The translations under genes were made by a program, and so were the position numbers. This document shows, one piece after another, positions 7,150 through 15,304 of a stretch of 64,000 bases of DNA. Numbering within the stretch: position 1 is the stretch's first letter; each line of letters starts with the position of its first letter. Below the pieces are notes generated by a model. It had not been told where the DNA came from, ran no database searches, and was given only the letters and a program-made list of their open reading frames with translations. The stretch is from Gallionellales bacterium GWA2_60_18 (lineage in GTDB: Bacteria; Pseudomonadota; Gammaproteobacteria; Burkholderiales; Gallionellaceae), in contig MGWS01000026.1 of assembly GCA_001801105.1 (NCBI GenBank), forward strand, positions 1-64,000. Reading direction: 5' to 3'.

Positions 7150-9245
7150 GCGCTGACATTAAAACCATCGCAGCCGCTCTTGGCCTTGCTAAGAGAAGCG
7201 CAGAAAGACGCGCATCAGTTGAATCTTGGTCATATACCGAGCACGCAGGTCGCGGCGGACAGAAGCGCCTCTATCCCCTGGCGGGTCTGCCCAAGGTTGT
7301 GCGCGAAGCTATCCTGCATCACACCCTCAAAACTACCGCCGGCGTTCCTGCTATTTCATCGGCGACCACTTGTGCTACGGCTACCAACGCCGTAGCACCT
7401 TTTTATCCCGTCGCGCTGCCGGTTTCGCAAGAATTAAAAGATTGGCAACGTAAAACAGCCGAGGCGCGTAGCGCCATCATCACCGAGATCAAGCGCTTAT
7501 CCAAAGCTGCCGGCACGGAGAAAGCCATCCAGGCCGTGATCGCGCTGGCCGCGAACGGTGAGTTGCCAGAGCAGCTGCAGCGACTGGTGCCGGTGGCCAA
7601 TGCCAAGGCTGGCACGGAGGGGAAACGCCATCTGTCGCGCACCTCGATCTACCGCTGGATGCGCGAAGCAGAGCAAGGCTTTTCCGCGCTGGCACCCAAA
7701 AACACCGAAGGAGTCAAGGTTCCGGTATGGGGACCGGCGCTGCTCGGCCTGTACCAGCAGCCGCAAAAACCAACCCTCAAAAAGTGTCTGGACGATCTGA
7801 TCCTGCCGGAAGGTATGTCCGCCCCGTCCTACTGGGCCGCGCAGCGCTTTATCGACAAGATGAGCAAGCTCGATCTGGTGCGCGGTCGCATGCTGCCGCG
7901 CGAGCTCAAGAACGTGCGCGCCTTCGTGCGCCGCGATACCAGCCAGATGTGGCCCTGCGATGCATACACTGCAGACGGCCATACCTTCGATGCCGAAGTT
8001 GCACACCCGCGCCACGGCAGGCCGTTCCGGCCAGAGGTCACCAGCGTGCTGGATATTGCTACACGCAAATCGGTGGGCTGGAGTGTTGATCTGGCCGAAT
8101 CTACCTGGTCGGTGCTGGATGCCATCCGCAACGCGGTTGAAACCTGCGGCATCCCGTCGATTTTCTACGTGGACAACGGCTCCGGTTTTAAAAACGAGCT
8201 GATGAGCGATGAGGCCACCGGCTTCATGGCGCGCCTCGGCATCAGCATCACCCACAGCCTGCCGTACAACTCGCAGGCGCGCGGCATCATCGAGCGCAGC
8301 CACCAGACCATCTGGGTCAAGGGCGCGAAAGAACTGCCCACCTACATGGGCGGCGCGATGGATCGGCAGGCCAAGCAGGCCGCCTTCAAAATAACCCGCG
8401 CAGACATCAATGCCGTCGGCACTTCGCGGCTGCTGATGCCTTTTACCGAATTCGTGAAGTGGTGCGATGCCAAGGTAGAAGCCTACAACAATCACCCACA
8501 CCGCGCCCTGCCGAAGATCGACGATCCAATGACAGGCAAGAAACGCCACCAGACACCGAACGAAGCCTGGGCGGCCGCGATGGCGGAAGGATGGGAACCG
8601 ATGATGCTGGAAGCCGCCGATGCCGCCGACCTGTTCCGCCCCTATAAGATCGGCAAGACACACCGCGCCGAAGTGCGCCTGTTCGGCAACACCTACTTCA
8701 ACCGCGAACTGGAGCACTACCACGGCGAGCGGGTGCGCATCGGCTACGACATACACGATCCGATGCAGGTATGGGTGCGAGACATGGAAGGCCGCCTGAT
8801 CTGCGTGGCCGGATTCGAGGCCAACAAAACCGCCTACTTCCCGGTATCGCAGCAGCAGGCTGCCAACGAGAAGCGCGCACAAGGCCGCATCAAGCGCGCC
8901 GAAGCCAAGATCGAAGAGGCCGAAGCCGAACTCAACCCGCCGCAGCTCATCGAGTACCAGAAAGCGGTTGCCGTGCCCGAATTCAGGTTCGTGCCGATGC
9001 CGGAGAGGGTCTGCAATCCGGTGCAGGGCGTGCAGCCGATACAGGCCGAGCCGCTGCCGGAGAACGCCGCCTACCTGCCCATACCGCGCCCGATATTCAC
9101 CAGCGACGCCGCCAAATTCCGCTGGCTCAAAACCAACGCCAGCCAAGTTACCGAGCAGGACAACACCTGGCTCGACTGGTACTGCAACACCGGCGAATGG
9201 GACGACCTGTTTGGGGATGCGCAGAATGAAGTGGCCGCTCGATAG
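7146..9245 (+). CDS. MuA-type DDE transposase
   Basis: Catalyses end cleavage and strand transfer of the prophage. At 699 aa it is close to MuA (663 aa). Residues 1-60 form the Mu-type helix-turn-helix that in MuA binds the internal enhancer. Residues 90-180 fit the end-binding domain, and the catalytic core follows. Catalytic candidates are Asp277 (ADGHTFD), Asp343 (FYVDNGSG) and Glu383 (GIIERSH); the 66-residue gap between the two Asp is close to MuA's 67. The beta-barrel region is around residues 495-570, and the C-terminus is rich in charged residues, where MuA contacts MuB and ClpX. It overlaps the preceding gene by ATGA; MuB follows after 67 nt. Confidence 0.95.
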   Translation: MSADIKTIAAALGLAKRSAERRASVESWSYTEHAGRGGQKRLYPLAGLPKVVREAILHHTLKTTAGVPAISSATTCATATNAVAPFYPVALPVSQELKDWQRKTAEARSAIITEIKRLSKAAGTEKAIQAVIALAANGELPEQLQRLVPVANAKAGTEGKRHLSRTSIYRWMREAEQGFSALAPKNTEGVKVPVWGPALLGLYQQPQKPTLKKCLDDLILPEGMSAPSYWAAQRFIDKMSKLDLVRGRMLPRELKNVRAFVRRDTSQMWPCDAYTADGHTFDAEVAHPRHGRPFRPEVTSVLDIATRKSVGWSVDLAESTWSVLDAIRNAVETCGIPSIFYVDNGSGFKNELMSDEATGFMARLGISITHSLPYNSQARGIIERSHQTIWVKGAKELPTYMGGAMDRQAKQAAFKITRADINAVGTSRLLMPFTEFVKWCDAKVEAYNNHPHRALPKIDDPMTGKKRHQTPNEAWAAAMAEGWEPMMLEAADAADLFRPYKIGKTHRAEVRLFGNTYFNRELEHYHGERVRIGYDIHDPMQVWVRDMEGRLICVAGFEANKTAYFPVSQQQAANEKRAQGRIKRAEAKIEEAEAELNPPQLIEYQKAVAVPEFRFVPMPERVCNPVQGVQPIQAEPLPENAAYLPIPRPIFTSDAAKFRWLKTNASQVTEQDNTWLDWYCNTGEWDDLFGDAQNEVAAR

Positions 9246-9312
9246 CATCAACTATTGAGCGGCCTTGTGAAGAGTAGCACCGTGTGAAGTAACTACAAAA
9301 GGGAGTGTAAGC

Positions 9313-10059
9313 GTGAAAAAAATCTTTGTCAAAAACATCACCAACTACGAGCGTTTCCGCACCGGCATATCGGCGGTGGAAACGCGCGGCGCAACCGAGG
9401 CCAGCCTGATGCTGGTCACCGCACCGGCGGGCTACGGAAAGAGCCAAACGGTGGATCAGTGGGCGGTGGCCAACGGCGCCGCCTACCTGCGCGCCAAGGT
9501 CGAATGGACACCGCGCTACTTCATGACCGAGCTGGCCGAGACGCTCAAGCTCGACTCGCGCGGGCGCGCCAAGGACATCTTCGGGCGCATCGCCGGTGTG
9601 CTGGGCGGGCAGCAGATACCGCTGGTGATTGACGAGGTCGAGCATTGCCTGCGCGACAGCGCCCAAGTGCTGGAAGCCATCCGCGACCTATCCGACCTCA
9701 CCGAGGTGATCGTGATCCTGGTGGGCATGGATCAGGTGCAGGCCAAGATCGCGCGCCACGCGCAGATCAGCAGCCGCATCGCCAAGGTGGTCGAGTTTCA
9801 CCCAGCAACACTGGAAGATGTGGCCGAGTTCTGCAAGCAGCTCAGCGAGGTCGAGATCGGCAGCGACCTGGTCGCCGAGATACTGCGCCAGTCGGCGGGG
9901 CGCGTGCGCGAGATCATGAACGCGATCGCCACCGTCGAGCAGACAGCGCGGCGCAACGGCAAGGCATCCGCCAGCCTGCAGGACATGGCCGGGCAGGTAC
10001 TCACCCACGACTGGCAGGCGCGCAGGCCGCGCGTGGTAGCCACCTCGAAGGGGCGTTAA
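9313..10059 (+). CDS. MuB-like AAA+ ATPase, transposition target selector
   Basis: A 248-aa ATPase that in Mu forms filaments on target DNA and delivers it to the transpososome. Walker A (APAGYGKS) is at residues 37-44 and Walker B (IPLVIDEVEH) at 102-111. The GTG start at 9313 has GGGAG at 9301-9305. It is about 60 residues shorter than Mu B (312 aa): the ATPase fold starts almost at the N-terminus, so the N-terminal helix-turn-helix domain of Mu B is missing, as in several non-Mu members of the family. Confidence 0.88.
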   Translation: MKKIFVKNITNYERFRTGISAVETRGATEASLMLVTAPAGYGKSQTVDQWAVANGAAYLRAKVEWTPRYFMTELAETLKLDSRGRAKDIFGRIAGVLGGQQIPLVIDEVEHCLRDSAQVLEAIRDLSDLTEVIVILVGMDQVQAKIARHAQISSRIAKVVEFHPATLEDVAEFCKQLSEVEIGSDLVAEILRQSAGRVREIMNAIATVEQTARRNGKASASLQDMAGQVLTHDWQARRPRVVATSKGR

Positions 10060-10683
10060 ATGGCTTGGAACGGAGAGAAACTGTTAACGGCCATCGGGCA
10101 ATCAAACCCGCGCCATTGCATCACCGAGGCGCACCTGGTCGAGCTGACCGGCCTCGCGGCGCGGCAGGTCAAGCAATCCGCCTCCACGCTGATCGGCCAC
10201 GGCCTGATGGAAAAGACCGTCCGGGGTTGTTTGCGGCTCACCAGCGCGGGCAGGCATGCCGTGGAATCCGGCGCGAGCATCCACCCACGGCGAGCGCTTA
10301 AAGACACGCTGCGCGTGCGCGTCTGGCGCGCCGTCCGGCTCCGCCGCAAGTTCACCGTGCCGGACATCATCGGCCTGGTGGCCGACGACACCGCGCGCGG
10401 CGACATCACCAGCAACGTGCAGAAATACATATGCGCGCTGGCCAAGGCCGGATACCTGATCGAGCTGCCCAAGCGCGAAGCGTGTATCTCGCCGACATCG
10501 CCGGGCTTCAAGCGCTGGTGGTTGCAGGATATCCGTGACACCGGCCCGCTGGCCCCGGTGTTGTACCTGGAAAAAAAACGCGTCTACGACCCCAACACCG
10601 ACGAGACCCACGACATCGGCGACCCTCTCCCTAACCCTCTCCCGCCTGCGGGCGAGGGGACAAACGTGAAAGGCATCCTATGA
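10060..10683 (+). CDS. Early phage winged-helix protein, REP-extended C-terminus
   Basis: A 207-aa protein that begins directly after the MuB stop. Two helix-turn-helix or winged-helix-like segments are visible: residues 20-65 (ITEAHLVELTGLAARQVKQS) and 85-140 (FTVPDIIGLVADD). The family is common in the early operon of Mu-like phages of this branch; its function is unknown. The last 20 or so residues (DPLPNPLPPAGEG onward) are translated from a REP element, so the original C-terminus was probably shorter or different. Confidence 0.7.
   Translation: MAWNGEKLLTAIGQSNPRHCITEAHLVELTGLAARQVKQSASTLIGHGLMEKTVRGCLRLTSAGRHAVESGASIHPRRALKDTLRVRVWRAVRLRRKFTVPDIIGLVADDTARGDITSNVQKYICALAKAGYLIELPKREACISPTSPGFKRWWLQDIRDTGPLAPVLYLEKKRVYDPNTDETHDIGDPLPNPLPPAGEGTNVKGIL
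10623..10659. repeat. REP element, CCCTCTCCC family, copy 1
   Basis: Tandem CCCTCTCCC motifs followed by an inverted CGCCTGCGGGCGAGGGG. This is the first of five related copies in the prophage (others at 19313, 19644, 21073, 25177). It lies in frame at the 3' end of a coding sequence. Its downstream flank, up to the next ATG, is shared with the 21073 copy. Confidence 0.8.
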
Positions 10684-10991
10684 CTCCGGACTGGTTCGCC
10701 CTGCTCAAGCAGGCGGTGGAGGGTTCGAGCGCGCAAGCGGTGAGCGAAAAGCTGCTGGTGTCGCGCACCACCATCTCGCTGGTGATGTCCGGCAAATACC
10801 CGGCCAAGACCGACAAGATCGCGGCCCGCGTGCTGGATGTCTACGCCCGGCTCACCTGCCCGCACACCGGCGTCGAGATCAGCCACGCCGAATGCCGCGC
10901 GCTGTCTGCCAGCGCCGTACCAACCAGCAGCCCGCAAGCAATGCGTCACTGGCGCGCCTGCCAAAGCTGCACCCATAAGGGAGGGAAATAA
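10680..10991 (+). CDS. Phage helix-turn-helix protein with Cys/His-rich tail
   Basis: A 103-aa protein. Residues 10-55 (SSAQAVSEKLLVSRTTISLVMSG) read as a LacI/XRE-like helix-turn-helix. The C-terminal half has CPH, a second His-Cys pair and CQSC, which could form a zinc site. Start ATG 10680 overlaps the previous stop. Such small regulators are frequent in the early operon of these phages. The specific target is unknown. Confidence 0.7.
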   Translation: MTPDWFALLKQAVEGSSAQAVSEKLLVSRTTISLVMSGKYPAKTDKIAARVLDVYARLTCPHTGVEISHAECRALSASAVPTSSPQAMRHWRACQSCTHKGGK

Positions 10992-10992
10992 C

Positions 10993-11304
10993 ATGAATTG
11001 GCTACTGATCGAAACACCGCCCAAGCAGCGCGAAGTGGCGCTGATGGCGGCGGAGCGGCGCAGGGATGTCGCCACGCGCGCCGACTATTGCGTCAAATGG
11101 CTCAAGTCGCAGGGGTTCAGCGTCATCCGCGTCGAGCCCGGCGCGGTCGGCCCGCGCATCGTCATCCACGCCAGCCCGTTGTGCAAGCAACTGGACGGCA
11201 CGGTGTGCGCCTACGAGCGCAGCCTGCTCGGCGAGCGGCGCTACAGCTTCGCCACGCGCTTCGAGTGCGAAGTGCGCTGGTATGAGCGGAGGGGCGAAGC
11301 ATGA
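10993..11304 (+). CDS. Small early phage protein, unknown
   Basis: A 103-aa protein with ATG at 10993 and a good ribosome site (GGAGG within 10980-10984). The sequence is basic (RRRDVATRADYCVKWLKSQG) with a predicted mixed fold, and no known motif. It lies directly after the zinc-like regulator and overlaps the next gene by 4 bp, so it belongs to the same early transcript. I cannot name it. Confidence 0.65.
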   Translation: MNWLLIETPPKQREVALMAAERRRDVATRADYCVKWLKSQGFSVIRVEPGAVGPRIVIHASPLCKQLDGTVCAYERSLLGERRYSFATRFECEVRWYERRGEA

Positions 11305-11546
11305 GCCGCCTGATGAACCCCGACCAGCACCGCCAGTTGCTGCTCCTGCGCACCAACCTCGCCGCTTCGGTGCTGGCGGGCGATGCCAGCGACACGCAGC
11401 ACCGGCTGGGCATGGTGCAGGGCTATCTGATCGGCCTGCACGCCGCCGACGAAATCGACTTCGGCGACCTGCAAGCGCTGGAGAACGACATCACGCAGGG
11501 CATGGCGTTCCTGGTCAACGCGCGAAAGGGCTCCCGTGCAAACTGA
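11301..11546 (+). CDS. Small early phage protein, unknown
   Basis: An 81-aa, mostly helical protein (LLLLRTNLAASVLAG...RLGMVQGYLIGLHAADEID). Its ATG overlaps the previous stop (ATGA) and its 3' end overlaps the next GTG start, a strong sign of real, coupled translation. No family recognised. Confidence 0.6.
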   Translation: MSRLMNPDQHRQLLLLRTNLAASVLAGDASDTQHRLGMVQGYLIGLHAADEIDFGDLQALENDITQGMAFLVNARKGSRAN

Positions 11547-11790
11547 CCTGAAAAATGACATCCGCAACGCGCTGGCCGGATCGAGCAGCCAGCAGCCGGT
11601 GGACGTGGCCGCGCTCTACCCGCTCGGCACACGCAAAGCGGTGCAGGCCGCCCTGCTGGAGCTGTACCGCGACAGCGAGGTTTATTGCTGCCTGTACACC
11701 CGGCGCGGCAACGAAACCAGCGTCTGGTGGGCCGTGGGCGGCGTCAGCGCCGGGCACAGCTTCCGGTGTGGCAGGGGTGCTGCGACATGA
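11536..11790 (+). CDS. Small early phage protein, winged-helix-like
   Basis: An 84-aa protein with a GTG start at 11536. The segment VDVAALYPLGTRKAVQAALLELYRDSEV suggests a winged-helix fold that reads like a small phage regulator. The stop at 11788-11790 overlaps the ATG of the HNH gene. Function unknown. Confidence 0.55.
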   Translation: MQTDLKNDIRNALAGSSSQQPVDVAALYPLGTRKAVQAALLELYRDSEVYCCLYTRRGNETSVWWAVGGVSAGHSFRCGRGAAT

Positions 11791-12455
11791 CCAAGAGCCG
11801 GGGAATACGCGGGCCCCGCCACCGATGGACGCAGCTTCAGATCGAAGCGCTGCGCGCCAGATACCCGCACGAAAAAACCGAAAAGATCGCAGCCGCTCTC
11901 TGTATTCCGCTGTGCAAGGTCTACCGCAAGGCATCAGAACTCGGCCTCAAAAAGACGCCGGAATATCTGGCTACACCCGATGCGCAGCGGCTGGGGCGCG
12001 GCGACAACGTGGGCGCTGCATTCCGTTTCGCGAAAGGACACGTCCCGGCCAACAAGGGCGTGAAGGGCGTCAGCTATCCCGGGATGGTGGCCACGCAATT
12101 CAAGACGGGTCAACACCCGTACTCATGGCGGCCGATCGGCAGCGTGCGCACGAGCAAAGAAGGGGATCTACAAGTCAAGCTGCGGGACACAGGTGTAACC
12201 CGCCGCGACTATGTGCCCGTGCATCACCTGGTGTGGGAGCTGCATCACGGAGCAATCCCGGAGGGGTATCGCATCACCTTCAGGGACGGCGACAAAACCC
12301 ACATCGCCATCGAGAACCTGGAAGCCGTATCCGTTGCCGACATGATGAAACGCAACACCATCCACAACCTGCCCGAAGAGCTGAAGGAAGTCCTGCAACT
12401 CAAAGGCGCACTCAACCGGAGGATCACCTGCCATGAACGCAACCGCAACCAATGA
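11787..12455 (+). CDS. HNH endonuclease family protein with N-terminal helix-turn-helix
   Basis: A 222-aa protein. The first 60 residues (WTQLQIEALRARYPHEKTEK) form an HTH-like DNA-binding region. The HNH region is near residues 150-190 (VPVHHLVWELHHG, then ITFRDGDKTHIAIENLE). In canonical members the block before DGD contains His (IxHxDGD) and Asn pairs; here the residue is Phe and the Asn pair is TH-IA. The catalytic site may therefore be altered, although this form recurs in phage proteins of the type. Such genes are common in Mu-like early regions, where they may nick DNA or act in regulation. Start ATG 11787 is coupled to the previous gene. Confidence 0.8.
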   Translation: MTKSRGIRGPRHRWTQLQIEALRARYPHEKTEKIAAALCIPLCKVYRKASELGLKKTPEYLATPDAQRLGRGDNVGAAFRFAKGHVPANKGVKGVSYPGMVATQFKTGQHPYSWRPIGSVRTSKEGDLQVKLRDTGVTRRDYVPVHHLVWELHHGAIPEGYRITFRDGDKTHIAIENLEAVSVADMMKRNTIHNLPEELKEVLQLKGALNRRITCHERNRNQ

Positions 12456-12681
12456 TGTAAACGCGCTCCGCCAGCACCTGTTCGACGCGATCGAAGGTGT
12501 CAAGAATAAATCCATGAGCATCGAGCAAGCCAAGGCGATTTCCGACATCAGCCAGACCATCATCAACTCGGCCAAGGTTGAGGTGGATTACGCCAAAGCC
12601 ACGAGCGGCAAAGCCACCAGCGGATTTTTGCCGGAAAAACCGGCGGTGCCAGGCTTGACCGTACACAGGATGCGCGGCTGA
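12433..12681 (+). CDS. Small helical phage protein, unknown
   Basis: An 82-aa protein with GGAGG at 12419-12423, 9 nt before its ATG, overlapping the end of the HNH gene in another frame. Residues 10-55 are strongly helical (LFDAIEGVKNKSMSIEQAKAI). Its stop overlaps the next ATG. Similar short proteins sit at this place in other Mu-like phages, but the function is unknown. Confidence 0.65.
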   Translation: MNATATNDVNALRQHLFDAIEGVKNKSMSIEQAKAISDISQTIINSAKVEVDYAKATSGKATSGFLPEKPAVPGLTVHRMRG

Positions 12682-13274
12682 TGAAAACCACCTGCCCGGC
12701 CTGCGGCGCGGTTGCCAGCCTCGATGTGCTGATCGAGCTGGAAAGCGCGCGCACGGCGCTGTTGGTCGCGCTGGCCATGCCCGCGCCGCTGGGCAAGCTG
12801 CTGGTGCAATACCTCGCGCTGTTTCGCCCCGCCCAGCGACAGCTCTCGTTCGACCGCGTGGCCAATTTGCTCAACGAGCTGCTGCCGCAGATATCCGCCG
12901 CCCGCATCGAGCGCAACGGCCGCACCTGGAGCGCGCCGCAGGACTACTGGCAGATGGCGCTGACCGAGATGATCTCCAAGCGCGACAGCCTCACCCTGCC
13001 GTTGAAGTCGCACGGCTACCTGCTGGCGATCATCGAGGGCTATTCGATCAAAGTTGAGGCGCGCAAAGAACAACAGCACGAAGACCGCCTGGCCGGGCGC
13101 ACGCCGGTCGGCGGGCAAATCCCCCCCATCCCCCCTTTGACAAAGGGGGGTGCTGATGGCCTCCCCCTTTGCAAAAGGGGGATCGAGGGGGATTTGAAGC
13201 CCCGCACCCAGATGCCACAGACCGTAAAAGCCGCACTCAAAAAAGGAGGTATTGACGATGGCAACAACCAATGA
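12681..13274 (+). CDS. Phage protein with N-terminal zinc ribbon, REP insertion in C-terminus
   Basis: A 197-aa protein. It opens with CPACG, a probable half zinc ribbon, then a helical domain (residues 30-125) ending in YLLAIIEGYSIKVEARKEQQ. This family is widespread in Mu-like phages and may act in DNA metabolism, but its role is not established. Residues 145-173 are translated from an 80-bp host repeat (13117-13196), giving the typical PPIPPLTKGG and LCKRGIEGD peptides, so the C-terminus has been rewritten by that insertion. The 3' end overlaps the next gene. Confidence 0.75.
   Translation: MKTTCPACGAVASLDVLIELESARTALLVALAMPAPLGKLLVQYLALFRPAQRQLSFDRVANLLNELLPQISAARIERNGRTWSAPQDYWQMALTEMISKRDSLTLPLKSHGYLLAIIEGYSIKVEARKEQQHEDRLAGRTPVGGQIPPIPPLTKGGADGLPLCKRGIEGDLKPRTQMPQTVKAALKKGGIDDGNNQ
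13117..13196. repeat. MITE/REP-like inverted repeat inside a phage gene
   Basis: About 80 bp with imperfect terminal inverted repeats: the left end reads AAATCCCCC and the right end GGGGGATTT, with internal CCCCCTTTG and CAAAAGGGGG. This sequence type is a common intergenic repeat in environmental bacteria. It sits in frame within the 12681-13274 gene. Confidence 0.8.
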
Positions 13275-13575
13275 ACTTGTGGCCGTGCTGTCGCGCCACA
13301 TCGGGCGCGGCAACGGCGTCAGCGGCAAGGCCCTGGCGGCGGCGCTCGGCATCGAGACGAGGCAACTGCGCAAGCTGGTCACAGAGGCCATCGAAGACGG
13401 CCAGATCGCCATCTGCGGGCATCCGTCCACCGGCTATTTCGTCGCGGCCAGTGCAGAGGAATTGATCGAAACCATCGAATTCCACGATCACCGCGCCAAA
13501 CACGAACTCAAGAAAAAAAGCCGCCTGGCCAAGATGCTGGGCGACCTGTACGGGCAAATTTACCTGCCGACTTAA
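13258..13575 (+). CDS. Small winged-helix phage regulator
   Basis: A 105-aa protein. ATG 13258 is preferred over the TTG at 13252 because AGGAGGT lies 7 nt upstream. Residues 15-65 (VSGKALAAALGIETRQLRKLV...GYFVA) form a winged helix of the type seen in small phage DNA-binding proteins. The C-terminal part is a basic helix (KHELKKKSRLAK). Its target is unknown. Confidence 0.7.
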   Translation: MATTNELVAVLSRHIGRGNGVSGKALAAALGIETRQLRKLVTEAIEDGQIAICGHPSTGYFVAASAEELIETIEFHDHRAKHELKKKSRLAKMLGDLYGQIYLPT

Positions 13576-13597
13576 TCAACCCACCAAGGAGAACGCA

Positions 13598-14116
13598 ATG
13601 CCCACAATGGACGACCTCGAAACCAGCGCCAAAGCCCACGCCAAGGCGCGCACCGAACTGACCAACCTCGTCACCCTGCTCAATGCCGAGCTGGATGCAG
13701 TCAAGCGCAAGCGCATGGCCAAGCTCAAGCAATCCGTGGCGGAAGCCGCAGAGACTGGCCGCGCGCTGCTCGACCTTGTGGCCGAATCGCAGACACTGTT
13801 CCGCAAGCCCAAATCAGTGACCCTTTACGGCATCAAATGCGGTTTCAAGAAACAGCCAGGCAAGATCGACATCGCCGATCCGGAACAGACCATCAAGCTG
13901 ATCCGCAAACACTTCCCGGAGCTGGCCGACAACCTGATCGCCACCAAGGAAGCGCCCAGCAAGGAAGGCCTCAACACCTGCGATGCCGCCACGCTCAAGA
14001 AGATCGGTGTCACCGTCACCAGCGACACCGATGTCGCCTTCATCAGCGACCCGACCAGCGACGTGGACAAGATCGTCAGCGCGCTGTTGAAGGATGCGAT
14101 GGAGGTGGCGGATTAA
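13598..14116 (+). CDS. gam: Putative host-nuclease inhibitor, Gam-like
   Basis: A 172-aa protein resembling the Gam-type proteins of Mu-like phages, which bind DNA ends and protect them from exonucleases. The long N-terminal helix (residues 5-60) and the middle motif LFRKPKSVTLYGIKCGFKK are characteristic of the branch that carries this gene between the early regulators and the HU/GemA genes. The C-terminus has the DKIVSALLKDA ending. Placement and pattern support the call; I have no alignment to prove Gam function. Confidence 0.6.
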   Translation: MPTMDDLETSAKAHAKARTELTNLVTLLNAELDAVKRKRMAKLKQSVAEAAETGRALLDLVAESQTLFRKPKSVTLYGIKCGFKKQPGKIDIADPEQTIKLIRKHFPELADNLIATKEAPSKEGLNTCDAATLKKIGVTVTSDTDVAFISDPTSDVDKIVSALLKDAMEVAD

Positions 14117-14920
14117 ATGGCTAAACGCCCACAAACCGGCCTGTTGTCTGTATTCAAATACCCCGGCTCAAAGGGCAATTTGCGCGGACGCATCGCCCAG
14201 ATGCTGCCTGCGCATCGCACGTATTGCGAGCCGTTCGGTGGATCTGCGGCGGTGCTCCTGGCGAAAGAACCGGCACCGGTTGAGTGGTACAACGATCTTG
14301 ACGATATCTTGTTCGATTTTTTCAAGTTGCTGCGCGATGCTGGAGATCCGCTTGATGAATTATGCAGGCTGGTGAGCCTGACGCCGTATGCACGCAGTGA
14401 GCTGGCATACAGCCGTGAGCACGCAAATTCGGATGAACGGCTCGAACGGCTGCGCTGCTTTCTGGTAAGAAGTTGGTTTACCAGGATGGGCGCTATCAAT
14501 GACCATCGCACGGGATGGAAGATAGCGCTCAGTGATGCCAAGGTGGTCACAGCATGGAACTCTGTCCCTGACCGCATGCGCGCAGCGGCAGCCAGGCTCA
14601 AGCACTGCCATATCGAAAGTTGTAACGCAGTTGACTTGATGATGCGTGTAGATGGTGATCGCACGAGCTTTTATATTGACCCGCCGTATCCCGAAGAGAC
14701 GATCAATTTCCGCAAATCCGTGATTTATTCCCGCCCGTTCGGCGTGCATGACCATTTAGACCTGCTATCTGCGCTGCGCAATATCAAAGGCAAAGCCATC
14801 GTCAGCGGGTACCGCCATCACCTGTATGACCAACACCTGAGCGACTGGAACCGGCTGGACATCCCGCACGTCTGTATGTCCGGCGCTACCAAAACAGAAT
14901 GCCTCTGGCTGAATTATTGA
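14117..14920 (+). CDS. DNA adenine methyltransferase, Dam/D12 class
   Basis: A 267-aa N6-adenine methyltransferase expected to modify GATC-like sites in phage DNA, probably against host restriction. The motifs are complete: the AdoMet-binding FKYPGSKG near residue 13, CEPFGGSAAVLLAK near residue 36, the NDLDD block near 58, and the catalytic DPPY near residue 188. It starts one base after the Gam-like gene. A second, N-terminally truncated Dam lies at the right end of the prophage. Composition is slightly AT-richer than its neighbours. Confidence 0.9.
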   Translation: MAKRPQTGLLSVFKYPGSKGNLRGRIAQMLPAHRTYCEPFGGSAAVLLAKEPAPVEWYNDLDDILFDFFKLLRDAGDPLDELCRLVSLTPYARSELAYSREHANSDERLERLRCFLVRSWFTRMGAINDHRTGWKIALSDAKVVTAWNSVPDRMRAAAARLKHCHIESCNAVDLMMRVDGDRTSFYIDPPYPEETINFRKSVIYSRPFGVHDHLDLLSALRNIKGKAIVSGYRHHLYDQHLSDWNRLDIPHVCMSGATKTECLWLNY

Positions 14921-14967
14921 ACTACCGATTTACCAACCGCCGCAAGGCACAACACAAGGAGAAGCAA

Positions 14968-15243
14968 ATGACCAAGCAAGAACTGATCGACGCAATCGCA
15001 GCAGGAACCGGCCAGACCAAGAAGGACATTGACCAGGTGTTGAACCATCTGGGCATGGCCGTAACCCACGCGCTCAAAACCGGCGACGAAGTGACATTGC
15101 CCGGCCTGGGCAAGCTGAGCGTCAAGGGCAGCGCGGCGCGCAAAGGCCGCAACCCGTCCACCGGCGAAGAGATCGACATCGCGGCCAAGAACGTGCCGAA
15201 GTTCAGCGCGGCCAAGGCGCTGAAGGACGCGGTGAACGGCTAA
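14968..15243 (+). CDS. HU-family DNA-binding protein
   Basis: A 91-aa histone-like protein. Hallmarks are MTKQELIDAIA at the N-terminus, PGLGKLSVK before the arm, and the arm motif GRNPSTGEEI with the Pro that intercalates into DNA. AAGGAG lies just upstream. Mu transposition needs host HU and IHF to bend the ends, so a phage-encoded HU could support transpososome assembly or head DNA packing. Confidence 0.93.
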   Translation: MTKQELIDAIAAGTGQTKKDIDQVLNHLGMAVTHALKTGDEVTLPGLGKLSVKGSAARKGRNPSTGEEIDIAAKNVPKFSAAKALKDAVNG

Positions 15244-15253
15244 ACCATCGCCT

Positions 15254-15279
15254 GCAGCCCGTTAGAGATAGCGGGCTGC
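15254..15279. other. Intergenic hairpin after the HU gene
   Basis: A perfect 8-bp inverted repeat (GCAGCCCG / CGGGCTGC) around a 10-nt loop lies 11 nt after the HU stop. There is no T-run, so it may be an RNA stability element or attenuator and not a standard terminator. Confidence 0.45.
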
Positions 15280-15304
15280 GGGAGACGGTTTAACGGAGAG
15301 CGAC

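Noticed and set aside
7497..9251. A 584-codon open frame antisense to the transposase gene
   Set aside because: It follows from the high-GC codon pattern of the transposase; it has no ribosome site and its product has no recognisable domain.
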